From NCBI GenBank assembly GCA_002408205.1, contig DHQY01000002.1:44363-108362 (forward strand): a stretch of 64,000 nucleotides of DNA, read 5' to 3'. The translations under genes were made by a program, and so were the position numbers. Below, piece by piece: positions 8,699-16,869 of this stretch. The stretch is from Bacteroidales bacterium UBA5326. GTDB lineage: Bacteria > Bacteroidota > Bacteroidia > Bacteroidales > UBA932. Numbering within the stretch: the stretch's first letter is position 1; the number at the start of each line of letters is the position of its first letter. The notes beneath the pieces were generated by a model. It searched no databases, was not told the origin of the DNA, and worked only from the letters and a program-made list of their open reading frames with translations.

Positions 8699-9106
8699 TC
8701 ACTCCAATAATTCTTTCAGCCCGGTGCCTTCGTAGATGCCTTCCAGAACCGAGGGGGCATGGCGGTAGATTTCCCGCAATATTTCAAACGAGATCTTTAT
8801 TCCGGCCTTCATGGTGAATCCGACGTATTGACCAATGGCTTTATTCACGCGGTCTTTTTCCTTTTTGTCCAGAGAGGAATAAAAGTCGGAATACTCTCCT
8901 ATAAGTTCTCCAAAACTTCGCTGTGCCACCAGCCAGTCGGCGCCACTGTATTCTTTACATCGGTCACCGGTTTTTTCTACAAACATTTCTACCCGGTGCA
9001 CAAATCTGAATTTTGGTCCCGTTTTGTATTCAACCACATGGTCCCCCGGTATGCTCCCGGGGGCTAATCCGGTTAAGAGAAACAGATAAAGAATGAGTGT
9101 TTTCAT
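8699..9106 (-). CDS. Small exported protein of unknown function
   Basis: This 135-residue protein has an N-terminal hydrophobic segment (MKTLILYLFLLTGLAPG) that looks like a signal peptide. The mature part is helical and charged, with the stretch SSLDKKEKDRVNKAIGQYVGFTMKAGIK near the middle. I do not recognise the family. It is convergent with the broken LRR gene (22 bases apart) and divergent from the intact LRR lipoprotein, so it stands alone. Confidence 0.6.
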   Translation of the reverse strand: MKTLILYLFLLTGLAPGSIPGDHVVEYKTGPKFRFVHRVEMFVEKTGDRCKEYSGADWLVAQRSFGELIGEYSDFYSSLDKKEKDRVNKAIGQYVGFTMKAGIKISFEILREIYRHAPSVLEGIYEGTGLKELLE

Positions 9107-9144
9107 GACCAGTAAAAAATTAGAATTACATAACTACAAATTAG

Positions 9145-9177
9145 TTGCGGAAATATAGAATAAAAATTGTATATTTA
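9145..9177 (+). promoter_or_regulatory. Probable Bacteroidota promoter for the LRR lipoprotein
   Basis: TTG at 9145-9147, a 22-base spacer and TATATTTA at 9170-9177 approximate the TTG-N19-22-TAnnTTTG consensus with one mismatch in the -7 element. The start codon of the LRR gene is 62 bases downstream. Confidence 0.45.
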
Positions 9178-9239
9178 AGGCGCAGAAGACCAACTTTTAC
9201 CGTTGTTTTGAATAATTGATTTATAAAGAATCTTTGTTC

Positions 9240-9971
9240 ATGAAGCCATTCATTCGTTTGTCCGCAGCATTGTTCCTTATGCTGTTTCACTTTTTCTCCT
9301 GCTCGGAGAAAGACGTGGTACCTCTTTGCGACCCTCTCTTCAGGACATATTGCCTGAATGAATTCGATTCAAACCTCGATGGAAAACTTAGCATACAGGA
9401 AGCGGCCGCTGTTAAGATTATTTCGTGTCCTCAGCGGGGTATTGTTTCTTTGAGCGGATTGCAGTATTTTACCTCACTAAAAGATCTGTATTGCAGCGAC
9501 AATCAGCTTGAAGAACTGGACATCAGCCGGAACCCGATGTTACAGCGCCTGGCTTGTCAGTCTAACCGGCTGAAAAAGCTGGATGTTTCAAATAATCCCT
9601 TACTGACCCATCTTGTCTGTGAGAACAATTTGCTGAACGAACTGGATGTCACACGTAACCCGGCCCTGGAATACCTGTTGTGCAGCAATAACCGGTTAAC
9701 GGTCCTTGATCTTTCAAATAATCCCGGATTAAAATATCTGTGGTGTTGGTGCAACCGTCTGAGCGCATTGGATATCAGCCGGAATCCTCTTCTGGAGAAC
9801 CTGGGCTGTATGTTCAACCAATTGCAGTCGCTGGATTTGTGTAATAATGAGAACCTTACGTTTCTTGATTGTACTTCCAATATGTCTATGAAAGAAATAT
9901 ATATACGTACGTCCCACAAAATGGTGTCGGCAAAGACAGACGTTCATTGTACCATTACTTACAAGCCGTAA
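9240..9971 (+). CDS. Leucine-rich-repeat lipoprotein with an EF-hand-like loop
   Basis: This is a 243-residue protein from ATG 9240 (a TTG at 9216 is less likely). A lipoprotein signal ends at LFHFFSC. An EF-hand-like loop DSNLDGKLSIQE (D1, N3, D5, G6, S9, E12) follows near residue 38. After that come seven tandem repeats of 21 residues with the pattern L-x-x-L-x-C-x-x-N-x-L-x-x-L-D-x-S-x-N-P-x, the Bacteroidetes-type short LRR. Such repeats make curved binding surfaces; in this phylum they are frequent in surface-exposed proteins. The 63-base DNA period is visible from about 9480 to 9860. The broken gene at 7999 has the same EF-loop/LRR layout. Confidence 0.85.
   Translation: MKPFIRLSAALFLMLFHFFSCSEKDVVPLCDPLFRTYCLNEFDSNLDGKLSIQEAAAVKIISCPQRGIVSLSGLQYFTSLKDLYCSDNQLEELDISRNPMLQRLACQSNRLKKLDVSNNPLLTHLVCENNLLNELDVTRNPALEYLLCSNNRLTVLDLSNNPGLKYLWCWCNRLSALDISRNPLLENLGCMFNQLQSLDLCNNENLTFLDCTSNMSMKEIYIRTSHKMVSAKTDVHCTITYKP
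9480..9860 (+). repeat. 63-base tandem coding repeats of the LRR domain
   Basis: About six diverged copies of a 63-base unit encode the 21-residue LRRs, seen as recurring CTGGAT/CTTGAT (Leu-Asp) and AATAAT/CGGAATCC (Asn-Pro) codons in phase. Divergence is too great for this to be a recent expansion. Confidence 0.7.
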
Positions 9972-9972
9972 A

Positions 9973-10632
9973 TCAGTCTTTTTTATTGACTTCAGAACCG
10001 CCCGAGGTTTCTATGCGGGAGATCAGGCAGTCGCCTTTATAATTTAAACGGCTGGCGCCCGAGGCTTGAACGGCCATTGTGCCAGTGCAGGTGATATCCA
10101 TACGGCTGGCTCCGGAAAGTTCACAATCGAGAGCCACGGTGGCGAATTCGTAGTCTTCAAAGCGCGAGGCGCCGCTGAGGATCACCCGGGTGTCCATGGC
10201 CACGCCGCTAAAAGAAAATACAGAAGCGCCGCTTGCCTCGAAGTCCGCCTGAGCAAACAGGACCGGACAACAGGCATCTATCCGGGAGGCACCGCTGGCT
10301 TTAAAATATGACAATGCAAAGTGATAAGGGACTGTTACTTCGGTTGGAACGGAGGACAGCCTGAGCATGGTACGCGTATACCTGATTACCAGGATGCCGT
10401 CTTCGTCTACGTAAATGTCTACAAAGGGCATGATCATTTCATCGGCACGAATATGAATGGTGTTGGGTTCGATTTCGTCCGACAGGTAAACACGAATGGC
10501 GCTTTCAACGCATATACCTTCATACATGTGGGAAATGCCGCGGGTTTCTTCCATCGGCACTCCGCTGCCGAAAATTCCTGTGCATGAATACAATACTATG
10601 CTTGCTAACAGAGCAAAAATCAATTTTTTCAT
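9973..10632 (-). CDS. DUF2807 (GIN-domain) lipoprotein
   Basis: The 219-residue protein has a lipobox (IVLYSC at residue 16) and then a beta-helix-like body of the putative auto-transporter adhesin head GIN family (DUF2807). The hallmark is the recurrent SGAS motif: KASGASRIDA, EASGASVFSF, LSGASRFED, LSGASRMDI, QASGASRLNY and TSGGSEV. The family is common in Bacteroidota and its biological role is not settled. It starts 10 bases after the end of the membrane protein upstream on the same strand, so the two are probably co-transcribed. Confidence 0.85.
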   Translation of the reverse strand: MKKLIFALLASIVLYSCTGIFGSGVPMEETRGISHMYEGICVESAIRVYLSDEIEPNTIHIRADEMIMPFVDIYVDEDGILVIRYTRTMLRLSSVPTEVTVPYHFALSYFKASGASRIDACCPVLFAQADFEASGASVFSFSGVAMDTRVILSGASRFEDYEFATVALDCELSGASRMDITCTGTMAVQASGASRLNYKGDCLISRIETSGGSEVNKKD

Positions 10633-10642
10633 TTTAAAAATA

Positions 10643-11254
10643 TTATAGCACCATGGTTAATAATGAGGTAAATATACTCCAAATACTGATTCCGTTAATA
10701 AATAATATTTCAGTAATGCCGCTGATGCCTGTCTTGATGAGTGAGCCGATAGTGACCAGCACGGTGCAGCTTATGATTATCAGGCCGCTTATGCCCAGGA
10801 ATAACTGAGACTCCATTATGGCTGCCTGAAATACGATAATAAGAGTGGGAAGGGTCAAAAAAACAACCACGCCCAAGAGGTTGTGCAACAGACGTTGAAT
10901 GGTGGTACTCAGTTTTTTAAAACTGTATGGATGTATGTTATGCGGCACAAACGCCAGCAGGGTCAGGAGGGCAAAGCTATAGGTGGTATATTGCATATAC
11001 GTTTCGTTGTCTCCCAGATCATAATATTTTGACAAAAGCCAGAAGAAGGCGAAATGCAGCAAAGCGGTAATAAATAGCAATCTTTTATAACCTCTGGTGA
11101 ATCTTTTACCGTAGAGGCTTTTGTTGCTTAAAAAACTAAGCGTTTGCTCCTTCAGGTTAAAATTAATCTGCCGAAGCGTCCTTTTAACGGTAAAAGGCAG
11201 GACTCCTGAATAAATGAAGCCGATAATGAGTATGCCAAGCTTGATCCATATCAT
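10643..11254 (-). CDS. Multi-pass membrane protein of unknown function
   Basis: This 203-residue protein starts at ATG 11254 (a TTG four codons earlier is possible). It has an N-terminal hydrophobic segment (LGILIIGFIYSGVLPF), then about four further membrane spans: LLFITALLHFAFFWLL, YTTYSFALLTLLAFVP, LLGVVVFLTLPTLIIVFQAAI and LFLGISGLIIISCTVLVTIG, with a final hydrophobic segment. No enzyme or transporter motif is visible. The DEAD-box helicase ends 50 bases upstream and the DUF2807 lipoprotein follows on the same strand. Confidence 0.65.
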   Translation of the reverse strand: MIWIKLGILIIGFIYSGVLPFTVKRTLRQINFNLKEQTLSFLSNKSLYGKRFTRGYKRLLFITALLHFAFFWLLSKYYDLGDNETYMQYTTYSFALLTLLAFVPHNIHPYSFKKLSTTIQRLLHNLLGVVVFLTLPTLIIVFQAAIMESQLFLGISGLIIISCTVLVTIGSLIKTGISGITEILFINGISIWSIFTSLLTMVL

Positions 11255-11304
11255 AATCAGCTTCAAACTTACATAAAATCCGGCAAACCGGGAATGCTGC
11301 TCCC

Positions 11305-12423
11305 TCAGGCCGTCAATTTGCGGATGGAACGGCCGGTCAGTTTTTGAATGCTATTGACCAGTTTACGTTCCTGGGGTTCGCAGAAAGAAAGAGCCACTCC
11401 CGTATGTCCGGCCCTTCCGGTACGTCCAATACGGTGGATATAAGTCTCGGGAACTTCAGGCAGGTCGTAGTTGATGACCATGGGTAACAGGGCAATATCA
11501 AGCCCCCGTGCTGCCACGTCTGTGGCAATAAGTACCTTGGTGTAATGTTGTTTGAAGTTCTGGAGTGCCTTTTGCCGTGCCGCCTGGGATTTATTACCGT
11601 GAATGGTTTCGCTGCCAATTCCGTGACGGGTCAGCTCTTTGGCAATCTTATCTGCCCCGTGTTTGGTGCGTGAAAAAACAAGAACGGAATCCGATGCCGC
11701 ATCTTTCAAAATGTCCACCAACAGGGTGCTTTTGCTTTTCTTATCTACATAATAGAGGCATTGATCTATGTACTCTATTTTATTATCATTGGTCTTCACA
11801 GTCACCTGAACGGGATTATGTAGAATAGAGCGGGCAAAATCATCTATTTTTTCGGGTATGGTGGCAGAAAAAAACATAGTCTGCCTTTCTTTTGGTACGT
11901 GTGAAATAATGCGTTTAATGTCGTGAATGAAACCCATGTCGAGCATACGATCAGCCTCGTCAAGTACCAGGTATTCAACTTCATCGAGGTGAATAAAACC
12001 CTGGTTCATCAGGTCCAGAAGACGCCCCGGGGTGGCTGTAAGAATATCAATGCCCCGGCTCAATGCCTGTGTTTGCGGCCTTTGGTTAACTCCTCCAAAG
12101 ATAACGGTACTGCGCAGGTTTGTATACAGGCTATAGTTTCTGAAGCTCTCATCTGTTTGAAGAGCAAGTTCCCGGGTAGGCGTAAGTATAAGAGCCCTGA
12201 TGGTTCTTTTGGAACTTTTTGTACCCCGATGCATAAGTTTCTGAATAACGGGAATGGCAAAAGCAGCTGTTTTTCCTGTGCCTGTGCTTGCGCATCCTAA
12301 AATATCCTGTCCTTGTAAAAGTATGGGAATAGCTTCCTCTTGTATGGGCGTGGGGACATCATAACCCATTTTGGCAAGAGCCTTTAAAATGGGCTCTTCA
12401 ATTTGTAAATCTGTAAATGTCAT
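11305..12423 (-). CDS. rhlE: DEAD-box RNA helicase, RhlE group
   Basis: This 372-residue protein begins MTFTDLQIEEPILKALAKMGY, giving the conserved F-x-x-L-x-I-x(n)-G-Y lead and the Q motif PTPIQEEAIP. Motifs follow in order: I (ASTGTGKT), Ia (PTRELALQ), Ib (TPGRL), II (DEAD), III (SAT), IV (LVFSRTKHGADK), V (VAARGLDIALLPMVINYDLP) and VI (HRIGRTGRAG). It ends soon after motif VI with no long basic tail, so it is a minimal helicase core. Roles in ribosome assembly or cold-shock RNA remodelling are typical. The frame is open upstream of the ATG to a non-ATG start at 12516, which I reject because the extra residues are not conserved-looking. Confidence 0.92.
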   Translation of the reverse strand: MTFTDLQIEEPILKALAKMGYDVPTPIQEEAIPILLQGQDILGCASTGTGKTAAFAIPVIQKLMHRGTKSSKRTIRALILTPTRELALQTDESFRNYSLYTNLRSTVIFGGVNQRPQTQALSRGIDILTATPGRLLDLMNQGFIHLDEVEYLVLDEADRMLDMGFIHDIKRIISHVPKERQTMFFSATIPEKIDDFARSILHNPVQVTVKTNDNKIEYIDQCLYYVDKKSKSTLLVDILKDAASDSVLVFSRTKHGADKIAKELTRHGIGSETIHGNKSQAARQKALQNFKQHYTKVLIATDVAARGLDIALLPMVINYDLPEVPETYIHRIGRTGRAGHTGVALSFCEPQERKLVNSIQKLTGRSIRKLTA

Positions 12424-12504
12424 GAAATATTGCCTGAAACCGGCAGGTAGTTGTTTAAAATGAGGGCGCAAGGTACGGCGAATAATCGAAACTGCAAAAA
12501 ATAA

Positions 12505-12512
12505 TATCTTTG
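12505..12512 (+). promoter_or_regulatory. Bacteroidota -7 element
   Basis: TATCTTTG matches TAnnTTTG and lies 18 bases before the ATG at 12531 of a lipoprotein gene. No clear -33 element. Confidence 0.5.
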
Positions 12513-12530
12513 TCAAAGATACAGCAACCT

Positions 12531-13154
12531 ATGAAAGAATTATTGATTACCATGTGCTTCCTGCTCGCCGGAACCTGCAGCCCGGGTCCTAAACATCCCG
12601 GTTTTAAAGAGAAAGTTATTATCGCCATTGAAAGGCAGCTAAAAATATATCCCGAGAGCCGGATACAGGATATCTATAAAAATTTTTTTCAGGATAAATT
12701 CGGTCCGGGACATATTATTACAGACACGGCAGCCGCAGGAGCTTACCTGAGAAACGAACTGGAGTCCTATTACTTTAATGATCTGCCTTTCAGAGGCCCA
12801 TTGCTCGATACCCTGGGGTGGGAACACCGGTTTGTGCGTGTTGATCTTCGTGCGATAAAAGAAGGTATAATAACTTACGACTGTTTTTTTAATGCGTTTT
12901 TACGCAGTATGGAAAACCTGCCCTTACCTTCTGTTGAAGAATGGCAGAAAGAGTGGACCGCCATTGTAGCCATACTGGAACAAATGGATACTCCTGTAAC
13001 CCGCTACCCCGACTACGAAGAGGAGAAAAAGAAAATTGCCGCGAGGCTTGCTACGGGTGATCTCGTAGGTCATCACAGCAATTTCTTTTCCGAATCGTAT
13101 GCTCCCCATTACCGTATTATTTCCGCCCGGGAGATCGGATCTGTAGGCTTCTGA
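12531..13154 (+). CDS. Lipoprotein of unknown function
   Basis: This 207-residue protein starts at ATG 12531, which directly precedes a lipoprotein signal (CFLLAGTC). A TTG at 12510 overlaps the -7 element and is unlikely. The mature protein contains SRIQDIYKNFFQDKFGPGHI near residue 48, an Asp-rich middle (LGWEHRFVRVDLRAI) and the tail HHSNFFSESYAPHYRIIS. I have seen similar conserved proteins in Bacteroidales but know no function. It converges on fabZ with only 6 bases between the stops. Confidence 0.7.
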   Translation: MKELLITMCFLLAGTCSPGPKHPGFKEKVIIAIERQLKIYPESRIQDIYKNFFQDKFGPGHIITDTAAAGAYLRNELESYYFNDLPFRGPLLDTLGWEHRFVRVDLRAIKEGIITYDCFFNAFLRSMENLPLPSVEEWQKEWTAIVAILEQMDTPVTRYPDYEEEKKKIAARLATGDLVGHHSNFFSESYAPHYRIISAREIGSVGF

Positions 13155-13160
13155 AAAGGG

Positions 13161-13586
13161 CTACATTTTATCTTTGGGAACTAAAGCAAAAGACAGGGTT
13201 CCCTGCACGCACAGTTCTCCGTTCACTTTAGCCACAGCATCTACAAAGTACACCATAGCCCGCTGGCGGGTGATGTGCCCCGTAACTTCTATGGTGTCGC
13301 CCGGACGGACCTGTTTTTTAAAACGGATTTTGTCCAGGCCGGCGTAAAACGGGGTGTGGTTCATTAATTCGTCTTTAACGAGCAGGCTGCAGCACTGGCC
13401 CATTATCTCACAAAGGATAACGCCGGGCACTACGGGATACCCGGGGAAGTGACCTTTCAGAAAAAACTCTTCTCCGGTAACGGTGAACTTTGCATGAGCC
13501 ACGTGGTTCTCGTCTACCGTCATTTCATCTACAAGGAGCATAGGCTCCCGGTGAGGCAGAAATTGTTTGATCTCTTCTTTATTCAT
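13161..13586 (-). CDS. fabZ: 3-hydroxyacyl-ACP dehydratase FabZ
   Basis: This 141-residue hot-dog-fold protein has the FabZ start FLPHREPMLLVDEM and the catalytic His46 in KGHFPGYPVVPGV with Glu60 in the following CEIMGQ. It dehydrates 3-hydroxyacyl-ACP in type II fatty acid synthesis. It is last in the fabH-fabK-fabF-fabZ run and starts 9 bases after fabF. Many Bacteroidota also have an LpxC-FabZ fusion elsewhere; a free-standing FabZ suggests a dedicated second dehydratase, which is an inference. Confidence 0.9.
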   Translation of the reverse strand: MNKEEIKQFLPHREPMLLVDEMTVDENHVAHAKFTVTGEEFFLKGHFPGYPVVPGVILCEIMGQCCSLLVKDELMNHTPFYAGLDKIRFKKQVRPGDTIEVTGHITRQRAMVYFVDAVAKVNGELCVQGTLSFALVPKDKM

Positions 13587-13595
13587 GTTAAGATG

Positions 13596-14819
13596 TTATT
13601 TACGTAAGGCAACACAGGCATTATGACCTCCGAATCCCAGGGAGTTCGAAATGGCGATGGTCAAATTCGCCTCGCGGGCCTTACCGGGTACGTAATCCAA
13701 ATCACACTCGGGATCTGGCTTTTCCAGTCCGATAGTAGGAGGCACTATACCCTTTTCAAGGGCAAGGGCAGAGGCAATCAGTTCCGCGGCCCCGGCAGCA
13801 CCCAGCATATGTCCGGTCATCGATTTAGTGGAACTGATCATGGTTTTGCGGGCAGCTTCTTCACCCAAAGCCACTTTAATGGCCAGTGTTTCGGAAGCAT
13901 CGTTCAGGGGCGTGCCGGTGCCGTGTGCATTGATATACAGCACATCGGACTGGTTATAGCCTGCTTCCTGCAGAGCCAGTTGTATGGCCCGGCCGGCAGT
14001 GGAGCCGTCGGGTCGCGGTGCGGTGTAATGATAGGCATCACAGGTATTCCCGTATCCTGAAACCTCGGCATATATATGAGCGTTTCGTCCCATCGCATGT
14101 TCGTATTCTTCCAGAATCACAATGCCGGCGCCTTCTCCCATGATAAATCCCTGCCGTTCCATATCAAAGGGAATAGAGGCCCGTTTGGGATCGGTACTTC
14201 TGGACAGGGCGCGGCTGTTATTGAATCCGCCTATGGCCAGGGGCACAACGGTGGCTTCTGCACCTCCGGCGATAATAGCATCGGCATAACCGTGCCGGAT
14301 GGCCCGGAATGCTTCGCCAATGGCATGGGTAGAGGTCGCACAGGCGGTAACCACGGGCAGACAGGGCCCCTGAGCATTGTACAGTATAGCTACATTACCC
14401 GAGGCCATATTGGCTATCATGGTGGGAATAAACAGGGGTGAGACCCTGTTTGCTCCGCATTCCTGATATTTTTTACATTCGGAAATGAAGGTGTGTATCC
14501 CTCCGATCCCGGATCCAATATATACGCCAAGGCGTTCCGGAGACATTTCCAGTTGGCTGTCTTCCATTGCCTGTTTGGCGGCTGCAATGGCATATTGGGA
14601 ATAGAGATCGGTCCTGCGTGCAGTAGCCGTGTCTATGCCATAAAAGGCCGGATTGAAATCCTTAATCTCGGCGGCCAGTTTTACACTGATATCGGATGCA
14701 TCAAAAGATTTTATAAAATCAATACCGCATACCCCGTTCCTGAGGTGGGTCCAATAGGTGGGAATATCGTTCCCGATAGGAGAGATAATCCCCAGTCCTG
14801 TTATTACTACTCGTCTCAT
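13596..14819 (-). CDS. fabF: Beta-ketoacyl-ACP synthase II (FabF)
   Basis: This 407-residue condensing enzyme has the catalytic Cys160 in PVVTACATSTHAIGEAF and the two histidines in NAHGTGTPLNDASET and STKSMTGHMLGAAGA, the full Cys-His-His triad. It also has the family start RRVVITGLGIISPIG and the end NSLGFGGHNA. It elongates acyl-ACP with malonyl-ACP. It starts 10 bases after the stop of fabK. The triad and length argue for an active synthase and not a chain-length factor. Confidence 0.93.
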   Translation of the reverse strand: MRRVVITGLGIISPIGNDIPTYWTHLRNGVCGIDFIKSFDASDISVKLAAEIKDFNPAFYGIDTATARRTDLYSQYAIAAAKQAMEDSQLEMSPERLGVYIGSGIGGIHTFISECKKYQECGANRVSPLFIPTMIANMASGNVAILYNAQGPCLPVVTACATSTHAIGEAFRAIRHGYADAIIAGGAEATVVPLAIGGFNNSRALSRSTDPKRASIPFDMERQGFIMGEGAGIVILEEYEHAMGRNAHIYAEVSGYGNTCDAYHYTAPRPDGSTAGRAIQLALQEAGYNQSDVLYINAHGTGTPLNDASETLAIKVALGEEAARKTMISSTKSMTGHMLGAAGAAELIASALALEKGIVPPTIGLEKPDPECDLDYVPGKAREANLTIAISNSLGFGGHNACVALRK

Positions 14820-14829
14820 TAGGTTTTTG

Positions 14830-15765
14830 TTATTGGTTCAGTAATGCGCATGCCTGCTGCATCATTTCTTCAATTATTTCTTTTACTGTTTGTGTTTTAG
14901 TTACTAATCCGGCACTTTGTCCGGCCATATAACAGCCCATTTGTTCATCGCCTTCCTGAACGGCCCTTCTGAGGGCTCCGGCGCCAAATTGGTCAATTTG
15001 TTCCGGGGTGATGGTCGTGTCGTTTTCCATCTGGGCAAATTTGCGTGTAAACGGAGTCTTGAGTGCCCTGACCGGATGTCCCAGCGTTTTGCCGGTTACA
15101 ATGGTATCCACATCGTGAGCCTCAATGATTTTTTTCTTGTAATTTTCATGGATCTGGCATTCGACAGCCGACAGGAAACGCGTGCCGCACTGTACGCCCC
15201 GGGCTCCGAGCATAAAAGCGGCGGCAATCCCTCTTCCGTCGGCAATCCCGCCGGCGGCAATCACCGGGACCGAGACGGCGTCACATATCTGCGGAACCAA
15301 CGCCATTGTGTTCAGCTCTCCCACGTGACCACCCGATTCGGCGCCTTCGGCAATAATAGCGTGTGCGCCCATTCTTTCCACCCGTTTGGCAAGGGCAACC
15401 GAAGCCACAACCGGGATAACGGTAATGCCGGCCTCGAGCCACTGAGGCAGGTATTTTCCGGGTGTGCCGGCGCCAGTGGTCACAACGGGAACCTTTTCAT
15501 CAATTACCACCCGGGCCACTTCTTCGGCGAAAGGGCTCATGAGCATGATATTTACGCCAAAGGGCCTGTTTGTCAGTTCGCGGCATTTTCTTATCTGTTC
15601 TCGAAGGTATTCTGCGTTGGCGTTCATGGCGGAAATGATTCCCAGTCCGCCTGCATTCGAGACGGCGGATGCCAGTTTTGCTTCGGATACCCAGGCCATT
15701 CCGCCCTGAAAGATCGGGTATTTTATACCCGTCAGCTCACATATTTTACTTTCAATTATTTTCAT
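14830..15765 (-). CDS. fabK: Enoyl-ACP reductase II (FabK), FMN-dependent
   Basis: The 311-residue protein matches FabK over its length: YPIFQGGMAWVSEAKLA at the start, NAGGLGIISAMNA, RPFGVNIMLMSPF, TTGAGTPGKYLPQW, GAHAIIAEGAESGGHVGEL, PVIAAGGIADGRGIAAAFMLGA and GTRFLSAVECQIHENYK. It reduces enoyl-ACP with NAD(P)H and FMN. The related nitronate monooxygenases share the TIM-barrel, but the fab context and the MLMSPF and GGHVGEL segments favour FabK. P. gingivalis is known to use FabK, so this fits Bacteroidales. FabK enzymes are intrinsically insensitive to triclosan. Confidence 0.88.
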   Translation of the reverse strand: MKIIESKICELTGIKYPIFQGGMAWVSEAKLASAVSNAGGLGIISAMNANAEYLREQIRKCRELTNRPFGVNIMLMSPFAEEVARVVIDEKVPVVTTGAGTPGKYLPQWLEAGITVIPVVASVALAKRVERMGAHAIIAEGAESGGHVGELNTMALVPQICDAVSVPVIAAGGIADGRGIAAAFMLGARGVQCGTRFLSAVECQIHENYKKKIIEAHDVDTIVTGKTLGHPVRALKTPFTRKFAQMENDTTITPEQIDQFGAGALRRAVQEGDEQMGCYMAGQSAGLVTKTQTVKEIIEEMMQQACALLNQ

Positions 15766-15772
15766 ATTGTGT

Positions 15773-16732
15773 TTAATCTTTTATGGACCAGTTCATTAAC
15801 ATGGTCCCAGCTGTGAAGCCGGCACCGAAGGCACTGAAAATGACGACGTCTCCATATTTTAAACGGCGGCTTTTGTGCATTTCATCCAGAAGAATGGGAA
15901 TACTTGCAGAAGAAGTGTTTCCGTATCGCTCAATATTATGGGGAAATTTTTCCCCAGGCTGATGCAGTTGATGTCTTATGGTCTCCAGAATACGCATATT
16001 TGCCTGATGCAAAAAGTAGTGGTTTACGTCGTCCGGAGAAATACCTGCCTTTTTTAGAATAGCGTTAATCCCTTCTAATGAGGCATTTACGGCAAGCTTG
16101 AATACCTCTTTTCCGTTCATATATAAGGGTACATCTTTCTGTTCGTATTTTACGTAAGGGCAGTTCTCCAGTTTGCGCTGGTAATAAAGCACTTCGGGTT
16201 TGCAGAAGGCTGTAATATATGATGCCCTGAAGTCTTCGCCCGGCGTCACAACCACGGCGCCCGCCCCGTCGCCAAACAACACGCATGTGTTGCGGTCTTT
16301 CCAGCTGGACATTCTGGTTGGCTCCTCTGCGCAGACAATAAGAATATTACGGGCTTTCCCCGACTGAATATAAGCATCGGCCATATCCATGGCATATACA
16401 AATCCCGTACAGGCCGCATTGAGGTCTACACTGGGACATGTGGCGTCAAGCCCGCCCTGGATCAGACAGCTTAACGCCGGAGTAACATAGTGATTTACTA
16501 CGTTGGAGCAGATAATATAATCCAGCTCAGAGGCATCCAGACCGGATTCTCCAAGCGCATTTTTTGCTGCCTGAATAGCAAGATCTTTCAGATTTTCATC
16601 GGAAATAATCCGACGTTCCTGAATACCGGTGCGCGTTCGGATCCATTCGTCACTCGTATCGAGGAATGTCGATAACATTTCATTAGTGACTGATAATTTT
16701 GGAGTTGCGCTTCCTGTTCCGATAATTTTCAT
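15773..16732 (-). CDS. fabH: Beta-ketoacyl-ACP synthase III (FabH)
   Basis: This 319-residue thiolase-fold enzyme has Cys108 in NAACTGFVYAMDMAD, His in HYFLHQANMRI and Asn in ERYGNTSSASIP, completing the Cys-His-Asn triad. The start (KIIGTGSATPKLSVTNEML) and the RTRTGIQERR segment are typical. It begins fatty acid synthesis by condensing acyl-CoA with malonyl-ACP. It heads a tight operon (gaps 7, 10 and 9 bases) with fabK, fabF and fabZ, without acpP, fabD or fabG. The region upstream holds the asnA terminator, so the operon probably has its own promoter between 16733 and 16776. Confidence 0.93.
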   Translation of the reverse strand: MKIIGTGSATPKLSVTNEMLSTFLDTSDEWIRTRTGIQERRIISDENLKDLAIQAAKNALGESGLDASELDYIICSNVVNHYVTPALSCLIQGGLDATCPSVDLNAACTGFVYAMDMADAYIQSGKARNILIVCAEEPTRMSSWKDRNTCVLFGDGAGAVVVTPGEDFRASYITAFCKPEVLYYQRKLENCPYVKYEQKDVPLYMNGKEVFKLAVNASLEGINAILKKAGISPDDVNHYFLHQANMRILETIRHQLHQPGEKFPHNIERYGNTSSASIPILLDEMHKSRRLKYGDVVIFSAFGAGFTAGTMLMNWSIKD

Positions 16733-16776
16733 ATATAAAATTTAGTTATAAAGGATAACGTAGGCGCAATTAACTC

Positions 16777-16814
16777 AAAAACCCTGCCACAATACGTAGT
16801 GTATTGAGACAGGG
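16777..16814 (-). terminator. Rho-independent terminator of asnA
   Basis: On the minus strand CCCTGTCTCAATAC, loop ACTAC and GTATTGTGGCAGGG form a 14-position stem with one T-T mismatch and one G-U pair, followed by TTTTTG. It lies 56 bases past the asnA stop and just before the fabH promoter region, so it separates the two units. Confidence 0.85.
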
Positions 16815-16869
16815 CATTGGTGGTGATGGTGGTAACTGTTTGTGGAATAGGTTTTTATTTGGTTAATTT

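Noticed and set aside
9480..9860. Evenly spaced repeats that could be taken for a CRISPR array
   Set aside because: The period is 63 bases with no constant repeat and variable spacer; they encode 21-residue LRRs in frame.
14917..15816. A 299-codon plus-strand frame opposite fabK and fabH
   Set aside because: It is antisense to strongly supported fab genes; the peptide is Gly/His/Phe-rich and has no family resemblance.
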